In this document: in pieces, positions 1 through 8,899 of the stretch
Position numbering within the stretch: position 1 is the first letter of the stretch
Layout of the letters: each line of letters opens with the position of its first letter
DNA from: Verrucomicrobiota bacterium
Lineage (GTDB): Bacteria > Verrucomicrobiota > Verrucomicrobiae > Opitutales > CG1-02-43-26
DNA length: 37,587 nucleotides
Assembly: GCA_013289195.1 (NCBI GenBank)
Contig: JABDAI010000008.1
Location: 1 to 37,587 of the forward strand
Direction of reading: 5' to 3'
The notes under the pieces: generated by a model
What the model saw: only the letters and a program-made list of their open reading frames with translations
What the model was told of the DNA's origin: nothing
Database searches by the model: none
Made by a program: the position numbers and the translations under genes

Positions 1-82
1 TACCTAAAAAAAGTACACCTGTTATGATTAATAAGAGAAGAACAGGAAGCTTGATCCGAGAAAGAATTGAAGGAAAATGCAT
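1..82 (-). CDS. 5' end of an unidentified membrane or exported protein (partial)
   Basis: An ATG at 82 opens a frame that runs off the left edge after 27 codons. The visible residues begin MHFPSILSRIKLP and continue into an uninterrupted run of Leu/Ile/Val (about residues 12-26), the pattern of a signal peptide or first membrane helix after a short basic N-terminus. It lies 83 bases downstream of plsY on the same strand, so it may be the next gene of that transcript. No clear Shine-Dalgarno sequence precedes it. The family cannot be told from this much sequence. The hydrophobic start is visible; that it is a real gene is an inference. Confidence 0.4.
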   Translation of the reverse strand, partial: MHFPSILSRIKLPVLLLLIITGVLFLG

Positions 83-165
83 GGTACTAGGATAACCTCA
101 GTTTGGGATAAAAGAAAAGCGAAAAATCGGTTTATTAGAGTGTTTTTCATTCCCGCTTAGATAGT

Positions 166-777
166 TTACGATTTTTTTACAAAACGATTTTCAGTTCCCC
201 GTAAAAGTCTATCGATGTTAGGACGGTGCCTTAAAAGGATTAAAATAGTTAATACAAAACTCAAGGCAATTTGAGGCTGGGAAGCTCGGGTAATAATGGC
301 ACTAATAGGTAAACTTAGACCAAACAACAGAGAGGCTAATGAGACATAACGGGTCGCATAAAAAAAGAATATCCAGACGATAAGGCCGATGAGTAATGAC
401 CAGGGCATCAGAATGAGAATACCACCCATGGTAGTTGCGATGCCTTTGCCACCTCTAAATTTAAGAAATATTGAAAAGCTATGTCCTATTACAGCTGCTA
501 TAAGGCCCGCTAAACATAAGTAGAAACTGAGATTTTCACCTAAAAAGAGGATGAGAGGCCATGCTGTGGCTATGGTCCCTTTGAAAAAATCGAGAATGAA
601 GACGAGATTTCCGGCATTTTTTCCGATAACTCTTTTCACATTGGTAGCACCTGGGCTACCACTACCTGCTTTCAGTATATCAATGCCGTAGAATTTTGAG
701 ATGATTACGGCAAAAGATATGGAGCCTAAAAAATATCCTATCAAGACAACTATAATGAAAAGAATCCAAATATTCAT
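166..777 (-). CDS. plsY: Glycerol-3-phosphate acyltransferase PlsY
   Basis: This 203-residue inner-membrane protein matches the PlsY family, which transfers an acyl group from acyl-phosphate to sn-glycerol 3-phosphate, the first step of phospholipid synthesis. The three conserved family motifs are visible: GSISFAVIISK near residue 18, GSGSPGATNVKR around residues 38-49, and GHSFSIFLKFRGGKGIATT around 97-115. Five or so hydrophobic segments separate them, as expected. The length is normal for the family. The gene lies 67 bases downstream of the ABC transporter gene on the same strand, but the two have no obvious functional link. Confidence 0.95.
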   Translation of the reverse strand: MNIWILFIIVVLIGYFLGSISFAVIISKFYGIDILKAGSGSPGATNVKRVIGKNAGNLVFILDFFKGTIATAWPLILFLGENLSFYLCLAGLIAAVIGHSFSIFLKFRGGKGIATTMGGILILMPWSLLIGLIVWIFFFYATRYVSLASLLFGLSLPISAIITRASQPQIALSFVLTILILLRHRPNIDRLLRGTENRFVKKS

Positions 778-844
778 ATGTAGAGATACAAACTATAGAG
801 ACTGTATAAAAAGGCAAGAAGTTAAAATGAAGGATCTATTTAAG

Positions 845-2551
845 CTAGATTTCAGCGGGTATCGTTTGAGTCGTATTGGCTGGCTGCATAAATTCTTCTT
901 TTTTGCCAAATTTTGCTATTGATCCATTTTGTACAATCATAATCTTATCGCTAAGATTCAATATACTGGTCTTGTGAGAGATGACTATGCAGGTCATTTT
1001 TTTTGATTTAGCGATTTGTAATGCTGATGCAAGAGCAGATTCCCCAAAATTGTCCAAGTTTGAATTAGGCTCATCCAATATCAGTATTTTTGGATTGCCA
1101 AATAAGGCTCTAGCTAGGGCTAATCTTTGACGTTGTCCCCCTGAAAGCATGGATCCATCAAAACCAATCTCTGTATCATAGCCTTTAGGCAGTTGTAAAA
1201 TCATTTCATGAACACCTGCCATTTGCGCAGCATGCAGGACATCTTGTGGGTTGGGATTTGGATTCATTCTCGCAATATTTTCCCTAATTGTGCCATTAAA
1301 GAGTTCTACACTCTGAGGTAAATAGCCAATAAATTGACCTAATTCATTTCGATTCCAATCCTGTATGTTTGCATTGTCTATTCTCACTATACCATTTGAA
1401 GGACGTAGCGCTCCAGCAATGAGTTTTGCTAAAGTTGTTTTACCAGCAGCACTTGGCCCAATAATTGCTAATGTTTCGCCTGGTTCCAAATTAAAAGAAA
1501 TTCCCTTTATTATGTATTGCTGCAAACCAGGGGGACTATAGAAGATGTTTTCGACGTCCATTTTCCCGGTCGGATCTGGTAAGGACATTTTTTCTTCCTC
1601 ATTATCTTTGGATAGATAAGCAGTATTGAGTCTCTCATAGGATTTTCTAACATTGATGAAACCTTTCCAGGCAATGATAGCATTTTCAAATGGGGCAAGC
1701 GCTCTACCCATTAAAGATGAGCTTGCAATAATAGCTCCAGTTGAAATTTCGCCCTGAAGCACTAAATAAGCTCCTATTCCAGTGACAAGTATTTGAAGGA
1801 ACATTCTGATAAATTTGGATAATTCAGAAAGCATAGACTGTTTTTTGGCAGCAAGAGATTGGGTTGCCTGTACTTTGTGATTTATTTTTTGCCAACTGCC
1901 AATAATATTAGGAAGGAGACCCATCACTTCGATCACTTCGGCATTTCGCGTAGCTTGATCTATTTGGCGCATGCTCTTAATGGATTCATCGCTTATAGAA
2001 TCATAAAGTGGTTTTGTTGCTCTATCGGATAAAAGCGCCAAACCCATTAAAATTAATCCTCCTATTACAGAAATGAATCCCATACAGGGATGAATAATAA
2101 AAAGTACTATAATAAAAATAATGGCCCAAGGTAAATCAACCATAGTGAGCAAACCAGGACTAATGAGATAAGACTTTATCGTTTGCAGATCACGGAATTG
2201 TTGAGAGCCTACATTGTTTCTTGATTCGAGAGAGCTTTTGACTGAGTTTATAAAAGTAGATTCAGATAATTTTTGTTCAATCCAATCACCCATCTTTGTC
2301 ATAGCAAAGGCCCTACCCCCTTGCAATAACCCTAAAAGCAATAAGGCAAAAGCAATAACTAATGTCAACATCACTAAAGTGTTTATATTGCTGCTAGAAA
2401 TCACTCTATCTAATACCTGCATAGAATAAATTGGCGAAGCGAGCATTAAACAATTGATAATGCATCCAAAAAGGAGTGCATACTTAAACATGATCTTACA
2501 CGAAATAAGTGTTTCTTTAAGAGGTGTTGTTTGATTCTGGTGTTTTTTCAT
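845..2551 (-). CDS. Type I secretion ABC transporter, PrtD/HasD type (permease fused to ATPase)
   Basis: This 568-residue protein has an N-terminal six-helix transmembrane domain (about residues 20-310) and a C-terminal ABC ATPase domain (about 325-560). Walker A is GPSAAGKTT near residue 365, the signature is LSGGQRQRLALARAL near 472, Walker B is ILILDEPNSNLD near 490 and the switch histidine is in VISHKTS near 525. The start SPIYSMQVLDRV and the lack of an N-terminal C39 peptidase domain fit the PrtD/HasD/AprD exporters, which pump unprocessed proteins with C-terminal signals out of the cell. The usual partners, a membrane-fusion protein and a TolC-like channel, are not nearby. The gene is divergent from the tandem GTPase/glycine-rich genes; that those are its cargo is only a hypothesis. 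Confidence 0.88.
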   Translation of the reverse strand: MKKHQNQTTPLKETLISCKIMFKYALLFGCIINCLMLASPIYSMQVLDRVISSSNINTLVMLTLVIAFALLLLGLLQGGRAFAMTKMGDWIEQKLSESTFINSVKSSLESRNNVGSQQFRDLQTIKSYLISPGLLTMVDLPWAIIFIIVLFIIHPCMGFISVIGGLILMGLALLSDRATKPLYDSISDESIKSMRQIDQATRNAEVIEVMGLLPNIIGSWQKINHKVQATQSLAAKKQSMLSELSKFIRMFLQILVTGIGAYLVLQGEISTGAIIASSSLMGRALAPFENAIIAWKGFINVRKSYERLNTAYLSKDNEEEKMSLPDPTGKMDVENIFYSPPGLQQYIIKGISFNLEPGETLAIIGPSAAGKTTLAKLIAGALRPSNGIVRIDNANIQDWNRNELGQFIGYLPQSVELFNGTIRENIARMNPNPNPQDVLHAAQMAGVHEMILQLPKGYDTEIGFDGSMLSGGQRQRLALARALFGNPKILILDEPNSNLDNFGESALASALQIAKSKKMTCIVISHKTSILNLSDKIMIVQNGSIAKFGKKEEFMQPANTTQTIPAEI

Positions 2552-2573
2552 TGGTCACGTTTTTTCGCTAGAA

Positions 2574-2586
2574 ATGCACTGTGCAT
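2574..2586. promoter_or_regulatory. 13-bp palindrome between divergent genes (possible operator)
   Basis: ATGCAC-T-GTGCAT is a perfect inverted repeat. It lies 23 bases upstream of the ABC transporter start and inside the intergenic region shared with the divergent GTPase gene. A protein-binding role is inferred only from its position and symmetry. Confidence 0.25.
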
Positions 2587-2667
2587 GGCCTAAGTTTAAT
2601 TGTCGATATCAAAATTATATTCTTCGCGTTTATTTTTGATTTTTTATAAGAAATTATAACATTTTTC

Positions 2668-2697
2668 TTTACAAAAAAACTAAGTTTAAGGTAGACT
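2668..2697 (+). promoter_or_regulatory. Candidate sigma-70-type promoter for the GTPase gene
   Basis: TTTACA (2668-2673; five of six bases match TTGACA) and TAGACT (2692-2697; four of six match TATAAT) are 18 bases apart, about 65 bases before the ATG at 2762. The surrounding DNA is very AT-rich, so chance matches are likely. Confidence 0.3.
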
Positions 2698-2761
2698 ATT
2701 TCTTCATACGTTACTTTATTGATTGCAAAAACATAAATCAAAACTTTTGAGAGGAAGAAGT

Positions 2762-5491
2762 ATGTCAGAATTTAAATTAAAAATCAGAAAAGAAATAGCT
2801 GCGATTGAATTAGCTAATAACAATCCTTGTAATTCATTAGATACAACAGCAAAGGCAACAGGTACAGTTTTATTAGGTTCGACTGGAGGCGGTAAAACCA
2901 CTTTAATGGAGTTTTTGTTGAATAAAAATCTCACTATAGGAATAAGATATGGTAACTCTTATTTAGATTCAAAATCGAATCACATAGGACATGGAGGTGA
3001 GGCAAAAACAGATCAAGTCATGATCTATACCTATGATAAAAATCAAATTTTTATAGATACTCCGGGATTTGGCGATACCCGAGGAGAGTATACCGAGATC
3101 AAAAACCATATTGCAATCCGCAATATAGTAGAATGTGATAAAATTATGGGAATTAGAATGGTTTTCGTAGTTCCAAAATCGTTCATATTTTACGAAGCAA
3201 ACAGAGGAACGGATCTTATCAAGTTTGTGAAGGCGATAAGAAATTTTATCCCTGACTTTAGCGCAAAGAAATGGATAGACCAAACATTGATCATTGTTAC
3301 GAAAACGGAGACTAGAACGACAACCAATAATGCAATTGAGGCTATAAAAGATGGCATAGAGCAGATCAGAGAAATCAGAGAAGCTGGTACTATTATAACA
3401 AAAGAGGAAAGAGAGTTTTTCCAACATCTAACAGACAATCAAAGAGTAAAGCTTTTTCCTATGCCTCCGGAACCATACCAAGCAGGTACAATTTTCGAAA
3501 ATCCTGAGTTACGTAAAGACATTTTAGATTTTATCAAGAAAGTACCTGTAGTAAAAGTAAGTAAAGACGACTTTAAAAAAGATTTTGAATTGCTTAGTGC
3601 TGGAGTGATTATTGGTGATATTAATCACGAAAGAGCTAATTTTATAAACCAAGCTCAAATTATAGAAGAGAATCTCAAAAAAAATATCAAACAATACATA
3701 AAATCATTTCCAAAAGGCAACCTTAGCACGACTGAATATAAGAAAACAAAGAAGATTTTAGAAGAGCACATAAAGGATAAGACAATTTGCAATCAACAAG
3801 AAATTGAAGTTGCTTTCGACATTGCCAAACAGCTAGTTAATGTTAGCTCCCCTAATCCTTTCAAAGACACCTCAGTAGATTTTGGCGAAGTAAATGAATT
3901 AAAGTCTACTTTTTGTGAGTTAGATTATAGTGTGAAATTCCTACAAAAATACATATCTCATAAAAATGATCTTTTTCAAATAGAGGCAGCTGAAGAAAAA
4001 TTAACCAATATTATAGAACAAGTTATCACCTATTTTGATTGGGTAATTTGCACAACTAATGCCTATGCCACCTTTTTTAGATTTTTAATACAAAAAGATA
4101 ACCAATCACAACCTAAAGATATTGATACAATACTAAATCAGAATGTTAATGGTTACAAATTCTTTGGTCATAATACTGAAGATATTCGAAATTCAATTTT
4201 TGATATCTGTACGAAATCAGACAATGTGGAGATAGCAAAAAATAATAAAAGAAAGCTTGTCGATTTAAGGGATAGCAATGTTAATGACAATGCATTAGAC
4301 AAATTAGTCCTACTTATTAGTTCTATCTTGAAGGATGAATATCCTCTGTATGACAAATCCACTTGTACAATAAAAGGATTTATGCCTGGCGTTTCACAAA
4401 TCAACATGGATCATAATGCTTTAGATGGTTGCACAACAATAGCAATTTATGGAGTCTATGGTATACAAATTAATGGTCCATTAGAATTACCTGGAAAAAA
4501 TTTGATAATGATTGCACCTCATATCAAAGTGAGCGAAAATCAAAAAATAAAATTAGATGGACAGGATGCTGCGAACCATTTAGAGATAGAGGACAATAAT
4601 GGCCAGCACGGAGCTGCAGGCAACCTAGGAAGAAGCGCAGGATCATTTTATGGATATTGCATTGAAAAAAGTGGTGGAAAGTTAATTATTTCTGCAAAAG
4701 GTGGAAATGGTGGCAATGGGCAAAATGGAGCTAAGGGCGTAAATGGAGCAAAAGGAAATCCTGCATCCAAAAATAACCTTCTTGATTCGAAGCTTTATAG
4801 TGAAGGTTCTTCTATAGAGCTTAAAAGTAAAGAGGATCATCAAAATTGGTCTTGGTCTCGGCACATTAGATGTACGGATACAGGTAAAGATGGAAGTACA
4901 GGTGGAATAGGCGGAACGGGAGGTGAAGGAGGTCATGGAGGATTGGCTGGCTCTGTCGACTTTCAAATCAAAAATGCAAAAATGGATAAAGAAAAGTATT
5001 TTTCTTCCATAACAGCAGAAGGTACGAAGGGGAAAAATGGCGCACCGGGGGATGGAGGAAAAGGGGGAGCCCATGGAGATGCCCTTTGTTATTTAGTAGA
5101 CTATCCAGATAGTGCTTGGTCATGGGTAAAGAGCCCGCCTAAAGCAGTTTTACATAAAAAGATAGATTTACCCATCAAAAATGAAGATACTTATGGCCTG
5201 ATGAAATACCCTTCGTTAAGCGTGCATGAAAATGCCCTTAATGGCTCTAAAGGGAGCCCAAATCCCGTACATAAAAGTCAAAAGACTACTTTAAGAAATG
5301 AAAGCATCAAGAAAAAAGAATATATAAATAAATATATAGATTTTATTTCACAGGTTCAGAACATTAAGGATCTAATTATTCAAGAAGATGCTAATGGTAA
5401 AAGTCTTCACTCTGATAATCAAGAAATTTTAGAATTTTTTACTCACCTTCGTTCAGAAGAGTGTTCAGTAAATGGATGTCAATTTGACTAA
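2762..5491 (+). CDS. Large P-loop GTPase with C-terminal glycine-rich collagen-like domain, copy 1
   Basis: This 909-residue protein belongs to no named family I recognise. I chose the ATG at 2762 because GAGAGGAAG lies just upstream and its N-terminus aligns with copy 2; the frame is open back to a TTG at 2723. Residues 34-190 form a TRAFAC-like GTPase domain: P-loop GSTGGGKTT (39-47), DTPGFGD (99-105) and TKTE (180-183), where the usual fourth motif is [NT]KxD. A Lys/Glu-rich helical region covers about 200-540. A conserved stretch with NLIMIAP near 580 leads into a glycine-rich segment (about 613-775) containing runs such as GGNGGNGQNGAKG and GGIGGTGGEGGHGG. There is no signal peptide or membrane helix. 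Copy 2 follows after 61 bases, so they are probably co-transcribed. A secreted host-directed effector or a cytoplasmic GTPase assembly are both possible. Confidence 0.82.
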   Translation: MSEFKLKIRKEIAAIELANNNPCNSLDTTAKATGTVLLGSTGGGKTTLMEFLLNKNLTIGIRYGNSYLDSKSNHIGHGGEAKTDQVMIYTYDKNQIFIDTPGFGDTRGEYTEIKNHIAIRNIVECDKIMGIRMVFVVPKSFIFYEANRGTDLIKFVKAIRNFIPDFSAKKWIDQTLIIVTKTETRTTTNNAIEAIKDGIEQIREIREAGTIITKEEREFFQHLTDNQRVKLFPMPPEPYQAGTIFENPELRKDILDFIKKVPVVKVSKDDFKKDFELLSAGVIIGDINHERANFINQAQIIEENLKKNIKQYIKSFPKGNLSTTEYKKTKKILEEHIKDKTICNQQEIEVAFDIAKQLVNVSSPNPFKDTSVDFGEVNELKSTFCELDYSVKFLQKYISHKNDLFQIEAAEEKLTNIIEQVITYFDWVICTTNAYATFFRFLIQKDNQSQPKDIDTILNQNVNGYKFFGHNTEDIRNSIFDICTKSDNVEIAKNNKRKLVDLRDSNVNDNALDKLVLLISSILKDEYPLYDKSTCTIKGFMPGVSQINMDHNALDGCTTIAIYGVYGIQINGPLELPGKNLIMIAPHIKVSENQKIKLDGQDAANHLEIEDNNGQHGAAGNLGRSAGSFYGYCIEKSGGKLIISAKGGNGGNGQNGAKGVNGAKGNPASKNNLLDSKLYSEGSSIELKSKEDHQNWSWSRHIRCTDTGKDGSTGGIGGTGGEGGHGGLAGSVDFQIKNAKMDKEKYFSSITAEGTKGKNGAPGDGGKGGAHGDALCYLVDYPDSAWSWVKSPPKAVLHKKIDLPIKNEDTYGLMKYPSLSVHENALNGSKGSPNPVHKSQKTTLRNESIKKKEYINKYIDFISQVQNIKDLIIQEDANGKSLHSDNQEILEFFTHLRSEECSVNGCQFD

Positions 5492-5552
5492 TAACAATAA
5501 TTATTGCTTTATTTTTTTCTATTTTAATTCCAAATCATATTAAAACGAACTT

Positions 5553-8105
5553 ATGCACCGTTTAAAAATCAGAAATGAAGTAGCGAAAATCGAGTCACAA
5601 AAAGATGGATTTTGTCATTCTTTAAGTGAACCAACAGAAGGTATATTATTTTTAGGCTCCACTGGTGGAGGTAAAACGACACTCATCGAATTCCTTTTAG
5701 GTAAAAAATTAATTGTTAACGTTAAATATGGCAATTCCTATTTGGATTCTTCTTCAAATAACATTGGTAATGGGCCAAATTCGTCCACTAGAGAAATAAT
5801 GGTACATACTGCTCAGGACAAGCAGTTGTACATTGATACTCCCGGATTTAGCGATACTTATGGGGAATATACTGAAATTAAGAATTATTTTTCAATTGAA
5901 AATATTCTTCAATGTAAAGGAATAAAAGGCTTCAAGCTTGGCTTCATAATTGGAAAATCAATTCTCTTTTATGAAGCGAATCGCAATATGGATTTCATTA
6001 ATTTTATTAAATCCATTAAAAATTTTATTCCCAAATTGGGTTCCACAGAATGGATGAATGAAGCTTTTATAGTCGTTACAAAAACTGAAACTAGAACCAC
6101 AACAAATGATGTAATAAAAGCTTTTTCTAATGCTATAAATGAGAACAATTTAAATTCTAATGAACGAGAATTCTTTGAACATATAATAAACAATAACAAA
6201 ATAGCTCTCTTTCCATTACCTGAAGCCCCCTACAATATTGGAACCACTTTTCAAAACCCTGAAGCTAATGACAATATCATGCAGCTTATCAGGCAATCGA
6301 CCTACATCCCATTAGATAAGCAAAATTTTAAGGAATTTAATTTGTCTCTAGCACTGGACGGAGAAGTATTAAAAGATATAAGCGTCGCTAGAACAGAAAT
6401 TACCACTCAAATAAGTGCAATTTCTATAGTTATAAATAATTATCAACAAAAAATTATTACTGCAATGCCTAGCAAGTTTCTCATTACTACGCATGATGAA
6501 AAGCAAAAGAAAGTTTTGGAGAATTATTTGAATAATATTGAAAAACTTTTCACTTCCCCTGAAGAAACTTTCTATACCCAAACAATGCATAACTTTCACG
6601 GCACTAAAGAATTAATAACTAATTTATCCGAATTAGATTATAGCATAAAATTCATGAAGAAGTTCGCAGCATTTGATGATAACCTAATTAATATTAATGA
6701 TATAAAAGATGAAATAACTGATATTATACGTGCTGCAATTACCACTTATAACTGGAAAATATGCACTATAAATTCTTATAAAACTTTATTCCAGTCTTTT
6801 CTTCCCTACCCCATCAAAACCCACATAAACATGGAAAAATCTATTCATACGTTATTAAAAAACAATGGTGATGCTAGAAATTTATTTGGAAATAGTACGG
6901 ATCAAAAGGTCGTTCTTTCATATTTGATGGATCTTTGTTCTCTGTCTAAATCAGAAGGACAAAAGATACTAGAACTTGCTTCCTCAAATGAGAAGAGTGC
7001 TCTAAATAAGCTTGCTAAATTTATTACTAATAAAGAGGAGCTCCAATATCATCGGTGTAAAATCACTGGAAATGAGTTGAGTATTTCCGAAATTTCATTT
7101 GATAATGCTAGCCTAAGAGGATGTGAAGAAATTGCTATTTATGGCAGATATGGTATAAAAATTGATAAATCCATTGAAATGGAGCTCAAAGGTAAGAACT
7201 TGGTGATGATCGCTCCAGTCATTAATGTATCAGGAGATCAAAAAATAGTTTTAAGTGGAAGTGACGGTAAAGTATATACAAGCTTCCAAGCCAAAGAAGA
7301 GGAGGATGGTGCAGCTGGGGATCCTGGCGAAAGTTCAGGGTCATTTTTTGGATATAGTTATTATAAAACGGGTGATCTGTTAACCTTATATACTCAAGGA
7401 GGAAAAGGTGGGGATGGACAGGATGGGGGTAAAGGCAAAGACGGAATAAAAGGTGTATCAGACGATGGTTATACGTTACAAAGCTCTGAAAGTGACTTAG
7501 TTTATTCAAAGAAACTCCTTCATGATAAATCTGAAGGAATAACATATAACTGGTATAAAATAACAAGATTCAGTGACAACGGAGAACCTGGCAGTAGAGG
7601 TGGTGATGGCAGGTCAGGTGGTGAAGGAGGAAAAGGAGGATTGGCAGGACATATAGATTTTAAAGTTTTAAATCCTAACGAACATGAAAAATGTGAATAC
7701 GTGATAAGCGATGGTTTGAATGGAAACAATGGCACTCCAGGAAAAGGTGGAGCGGGTGGACAACAAGGTGATGCTATGAAAGGAATCTGGCATTATCCAG
7801 AATGTACTCCTTTATTTTTCTTTTGTTGGTTCTGGGCTCCAATGGGGTATTGGGAAGATAAATACGAGCCAACATTAGAGCCGTCACAGAAAGCACCGAA
7901 TTTAAATGGTGAATCTGGAATGAGTATTTCTTTTCATAAAAGCAGTTATCCAACCATCAAAGCCGAAATACTACAAGACAAGCATAAATCCGATTATGTT
8001 AAGTTCATATTAGATCAAGAAAGTAATAGTGCTTTTGAATTTTACGGGGGTAATACAGTGCCCACTTGTGATATCACAGTAGACAATCAATATGATTGTT
8101 TTTAG
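5553..8105 (+). CDS. Large P-loop GTPase with C-terminal glycine-rich collagen-like domain, copy 2
   Basis: This 850-residue paralogue of the upstream gene keeps the same architecture. The N-terminus MHRLKIRNEVAKIES aligns with SEFKLKIRKEIAAIE of copy 1. GTPase motifs are GSTGGGKTT (35-43), DTPGFSD (95-101) and TKTETRTTTND (176-186). The helical middle contains the shared LSELDYSIKFMKKF motif (ELDYSVKFLQKY in copy 1). The NLVMIAP segment and the glycine-rich region (about 579-741) are also conserved, for example GGKGGDGQDGGKGKDG. The C-terminal tail differs and holds a Trp/Phe/Pro-rich patch (LFFFCWFWAPMGYW) absent from copy 1. No strong Shine-Dalgarno sequence precedes the ATG, which suggests translation after copy 1 on one transcript. 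The divergence shows an old duplication with the nucleotide-binding core kept in both copies. Confidence 0.82.
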   Translation: MHRLKIRNEVAKIESQKDGFCHSLSEPTEGILFLGSTGGGKTTLIEFLLGKKLIVNVKYGNSYLDSSSNNIGNGPNSSTREIMVHTAQDKQLYIDTPGFSDTYGEYTEIKNYFSIENILQCKGIKGFKLGFIIGKSILFYEANRNMDFINFIKSIKNFIPKLGSTEWMNEAFIVVTKTETRTTTNDVIKAFSNAINENNLNSNEREFFEHIINNNKIALFPLPEAPYNIGTTFQNPEANDNIMQLIRQSTYIPLDKQNFKEFNLSLALDGEVLKDISVARTEITTQISAISIVINNYQQKIITAMPSKFLITTHDEKQKKVLENYLNNIEKLFTSPEETFYTQTMHNFHGTKELITNLSELDYSIKFMKKFAAFDDNLININDIKDEITDIIRAAITTYNWKICTINSYKTLFQSFLPYPIKTHINMEKSIHTLLKNNGDARNLFGNSTDQKVVLSYLMDLCSLSKSEGQKILELASSNEKSALNKLAKFITNKEELQYHRCKITGNELSISEISFDNASLRGCEEIAIYGRYGIKIDKSIEMELKGKNLVMIAPVINVSGDQKIVLSGSDGKVYTSFQAKEEEDGAAGDPGESSGSFFGYSYYKTGDLLTLYTQGGKGGDGQDGGKGKDGIKGVSDDGYTLQSSESDLVYSKKLLHDKSEGITYNWYKITRFSDNGEPGSRGGDGRSGGEGGKGGLAGHIDFKVLNPNEHEKCEYVISDGLNGNNGTPGKGGAGGQQGDAMKGIWHYPECTPLFFFCWFWAPMGYWEDKYEPTLEPSQKAPNLNGESGMSISFHKSSYPTIKAEILQDKHKSDYVKFILDQESNSAFEFYGGNTVPTCDITVDNQYDCF

Positions 8106-8248
8106 AAGCAATCTCAATACACTCATGTAATGTTTCAAAACCTATTGAAATACGAAGAAATGGATAACTAAGAAGAGTCAAAAAAGTTCTCAACCTGCGG
8201 GGACAAATAAATTGACAAGGACCTCTTTTTTTACATTACTTTTTTGTT

Positions 8249-8899
8249 ATGTTAAAAATTCAAAAAATGGATTTTTTGGTTTCGTTGTATATCTTATGTC
8301 TGGCTTTATCAGAACTCATGGGAGGGAAAACTTTTCATATTTTAGATATAGGCAATTTTTCTCTTAACGCTAGTCCAGCTATTTTTATTATCCCTGTTCT
8401 TTTTTCAATCAATGATATTATTACCGAAGTTTTTGGTAAGGAACGTGCGCAAAGTGTTGTTCGTTCCGGGTTTTTCATGGTGCTTTTCCTCCTTATTTTT
8501 TCCGTTATAGCGACGGCACTGCCGCCATCAGGAAGATTTTTAGAAACAGAAAATGCCTATGATACTATTTTTGGAACTTCTGCTAGAGTTGCTACAGCTA
8601 GTTTAATTGCTTTTACAACGTCTGAATTTTTAGATATTTATATTTTCTACAGAATCCGAAAAAAGCTAGGCGAACAAGCTCTTTGGTTCAGAAATAATCT
8701 TTCAAATTTTATTGCCCAATTTGTAGATTCATTTGTTTTCATTTTTCTGGCTTTTTATGCTTTCGAAAAATCCCTTGCTAACAATTGGGTTTTCTTAATT
8801 AGCCTAATCTTGCCTTACTGGTTTCTCAGATGCTTTATGTCGATTATTGAAACACCATTCGTCTATATGGGCGTAAAATGGTTAAAGGATGCTAAATGA
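8249..8899 (+). CDS. yhhQ: Queuosine precursor transporter, YhhQ/VUT family
   Basis: This 216-residue membrane protein has about six hydrophobic segments and the YhhQ-family pattern ALSELMGGKTF followed by NDIITEVFGKERAQSVVRSG. The family imports queuosine precursors; in Chlamydia trachomatis the homologue brings in host queuine for tRNA modification. A TTGACA at 8212-8217 lies upstream, but I see no convincing -10 element. The stop codon overlaps the start of the next gene in ATGA (8896-8899), so the two are translationally coupled. A second ATG six codons in is a possible alternative start. Confidence 0.88.
   Translation: MLKIQKMDFLVSLYILCLALSELMGGKTFHILDIGNFSLNASPAIFIIPVLFSINDIITEVFGKERAQSVVRSGFFMVLFLLIFSVIATALPPSGRFLETENAYDTIFGTSARVATASLIAFTTSEFLDIYIFYRIRKKLGEQALWFRNNLSNFIAQFVDSFVFIFLAFYAFEKSLANNWVFLISLILPYWFLRCFMSIIETPFVYMGVKWLKDAK

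Noticed and set aside
701..922. Plus-strand 73-codon frame spanning plsY and the ABC transporter ends
   Set aside because: It overlaps two well-supported genes on the other strand and has no motif.
2723..2761. Upstream TTG as start of GTPase copy 1
   Set aside because: The ATG at 2762 has a good GAGAGGAAG ribosome site and its N-terminus aligns with that of copy 2; the 13 extra residues do not.
4600..5085. Glycine-rich segments as RTX calcium-binding nonapeptides
   Set aside because: The repeats follow GGxGGxG patterns and lack the regular GGxGxDxUx unit with a hydrophobic position, so RTX is not supported.
7222..7735. Pro/His/Leu-rich minus-strand frames opposite the GTPase copy 2 glycine region
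   Set aside because: Composition is what the complement of Gly-rich codons gives; they are shadows of the real gene.
8106..8248. Possible riboswitch before the queuine transporter gene
   Set aside because: I could not see a preQ1-type aptamer pattern; only a TTGACA box and T-rich sequence are evident.
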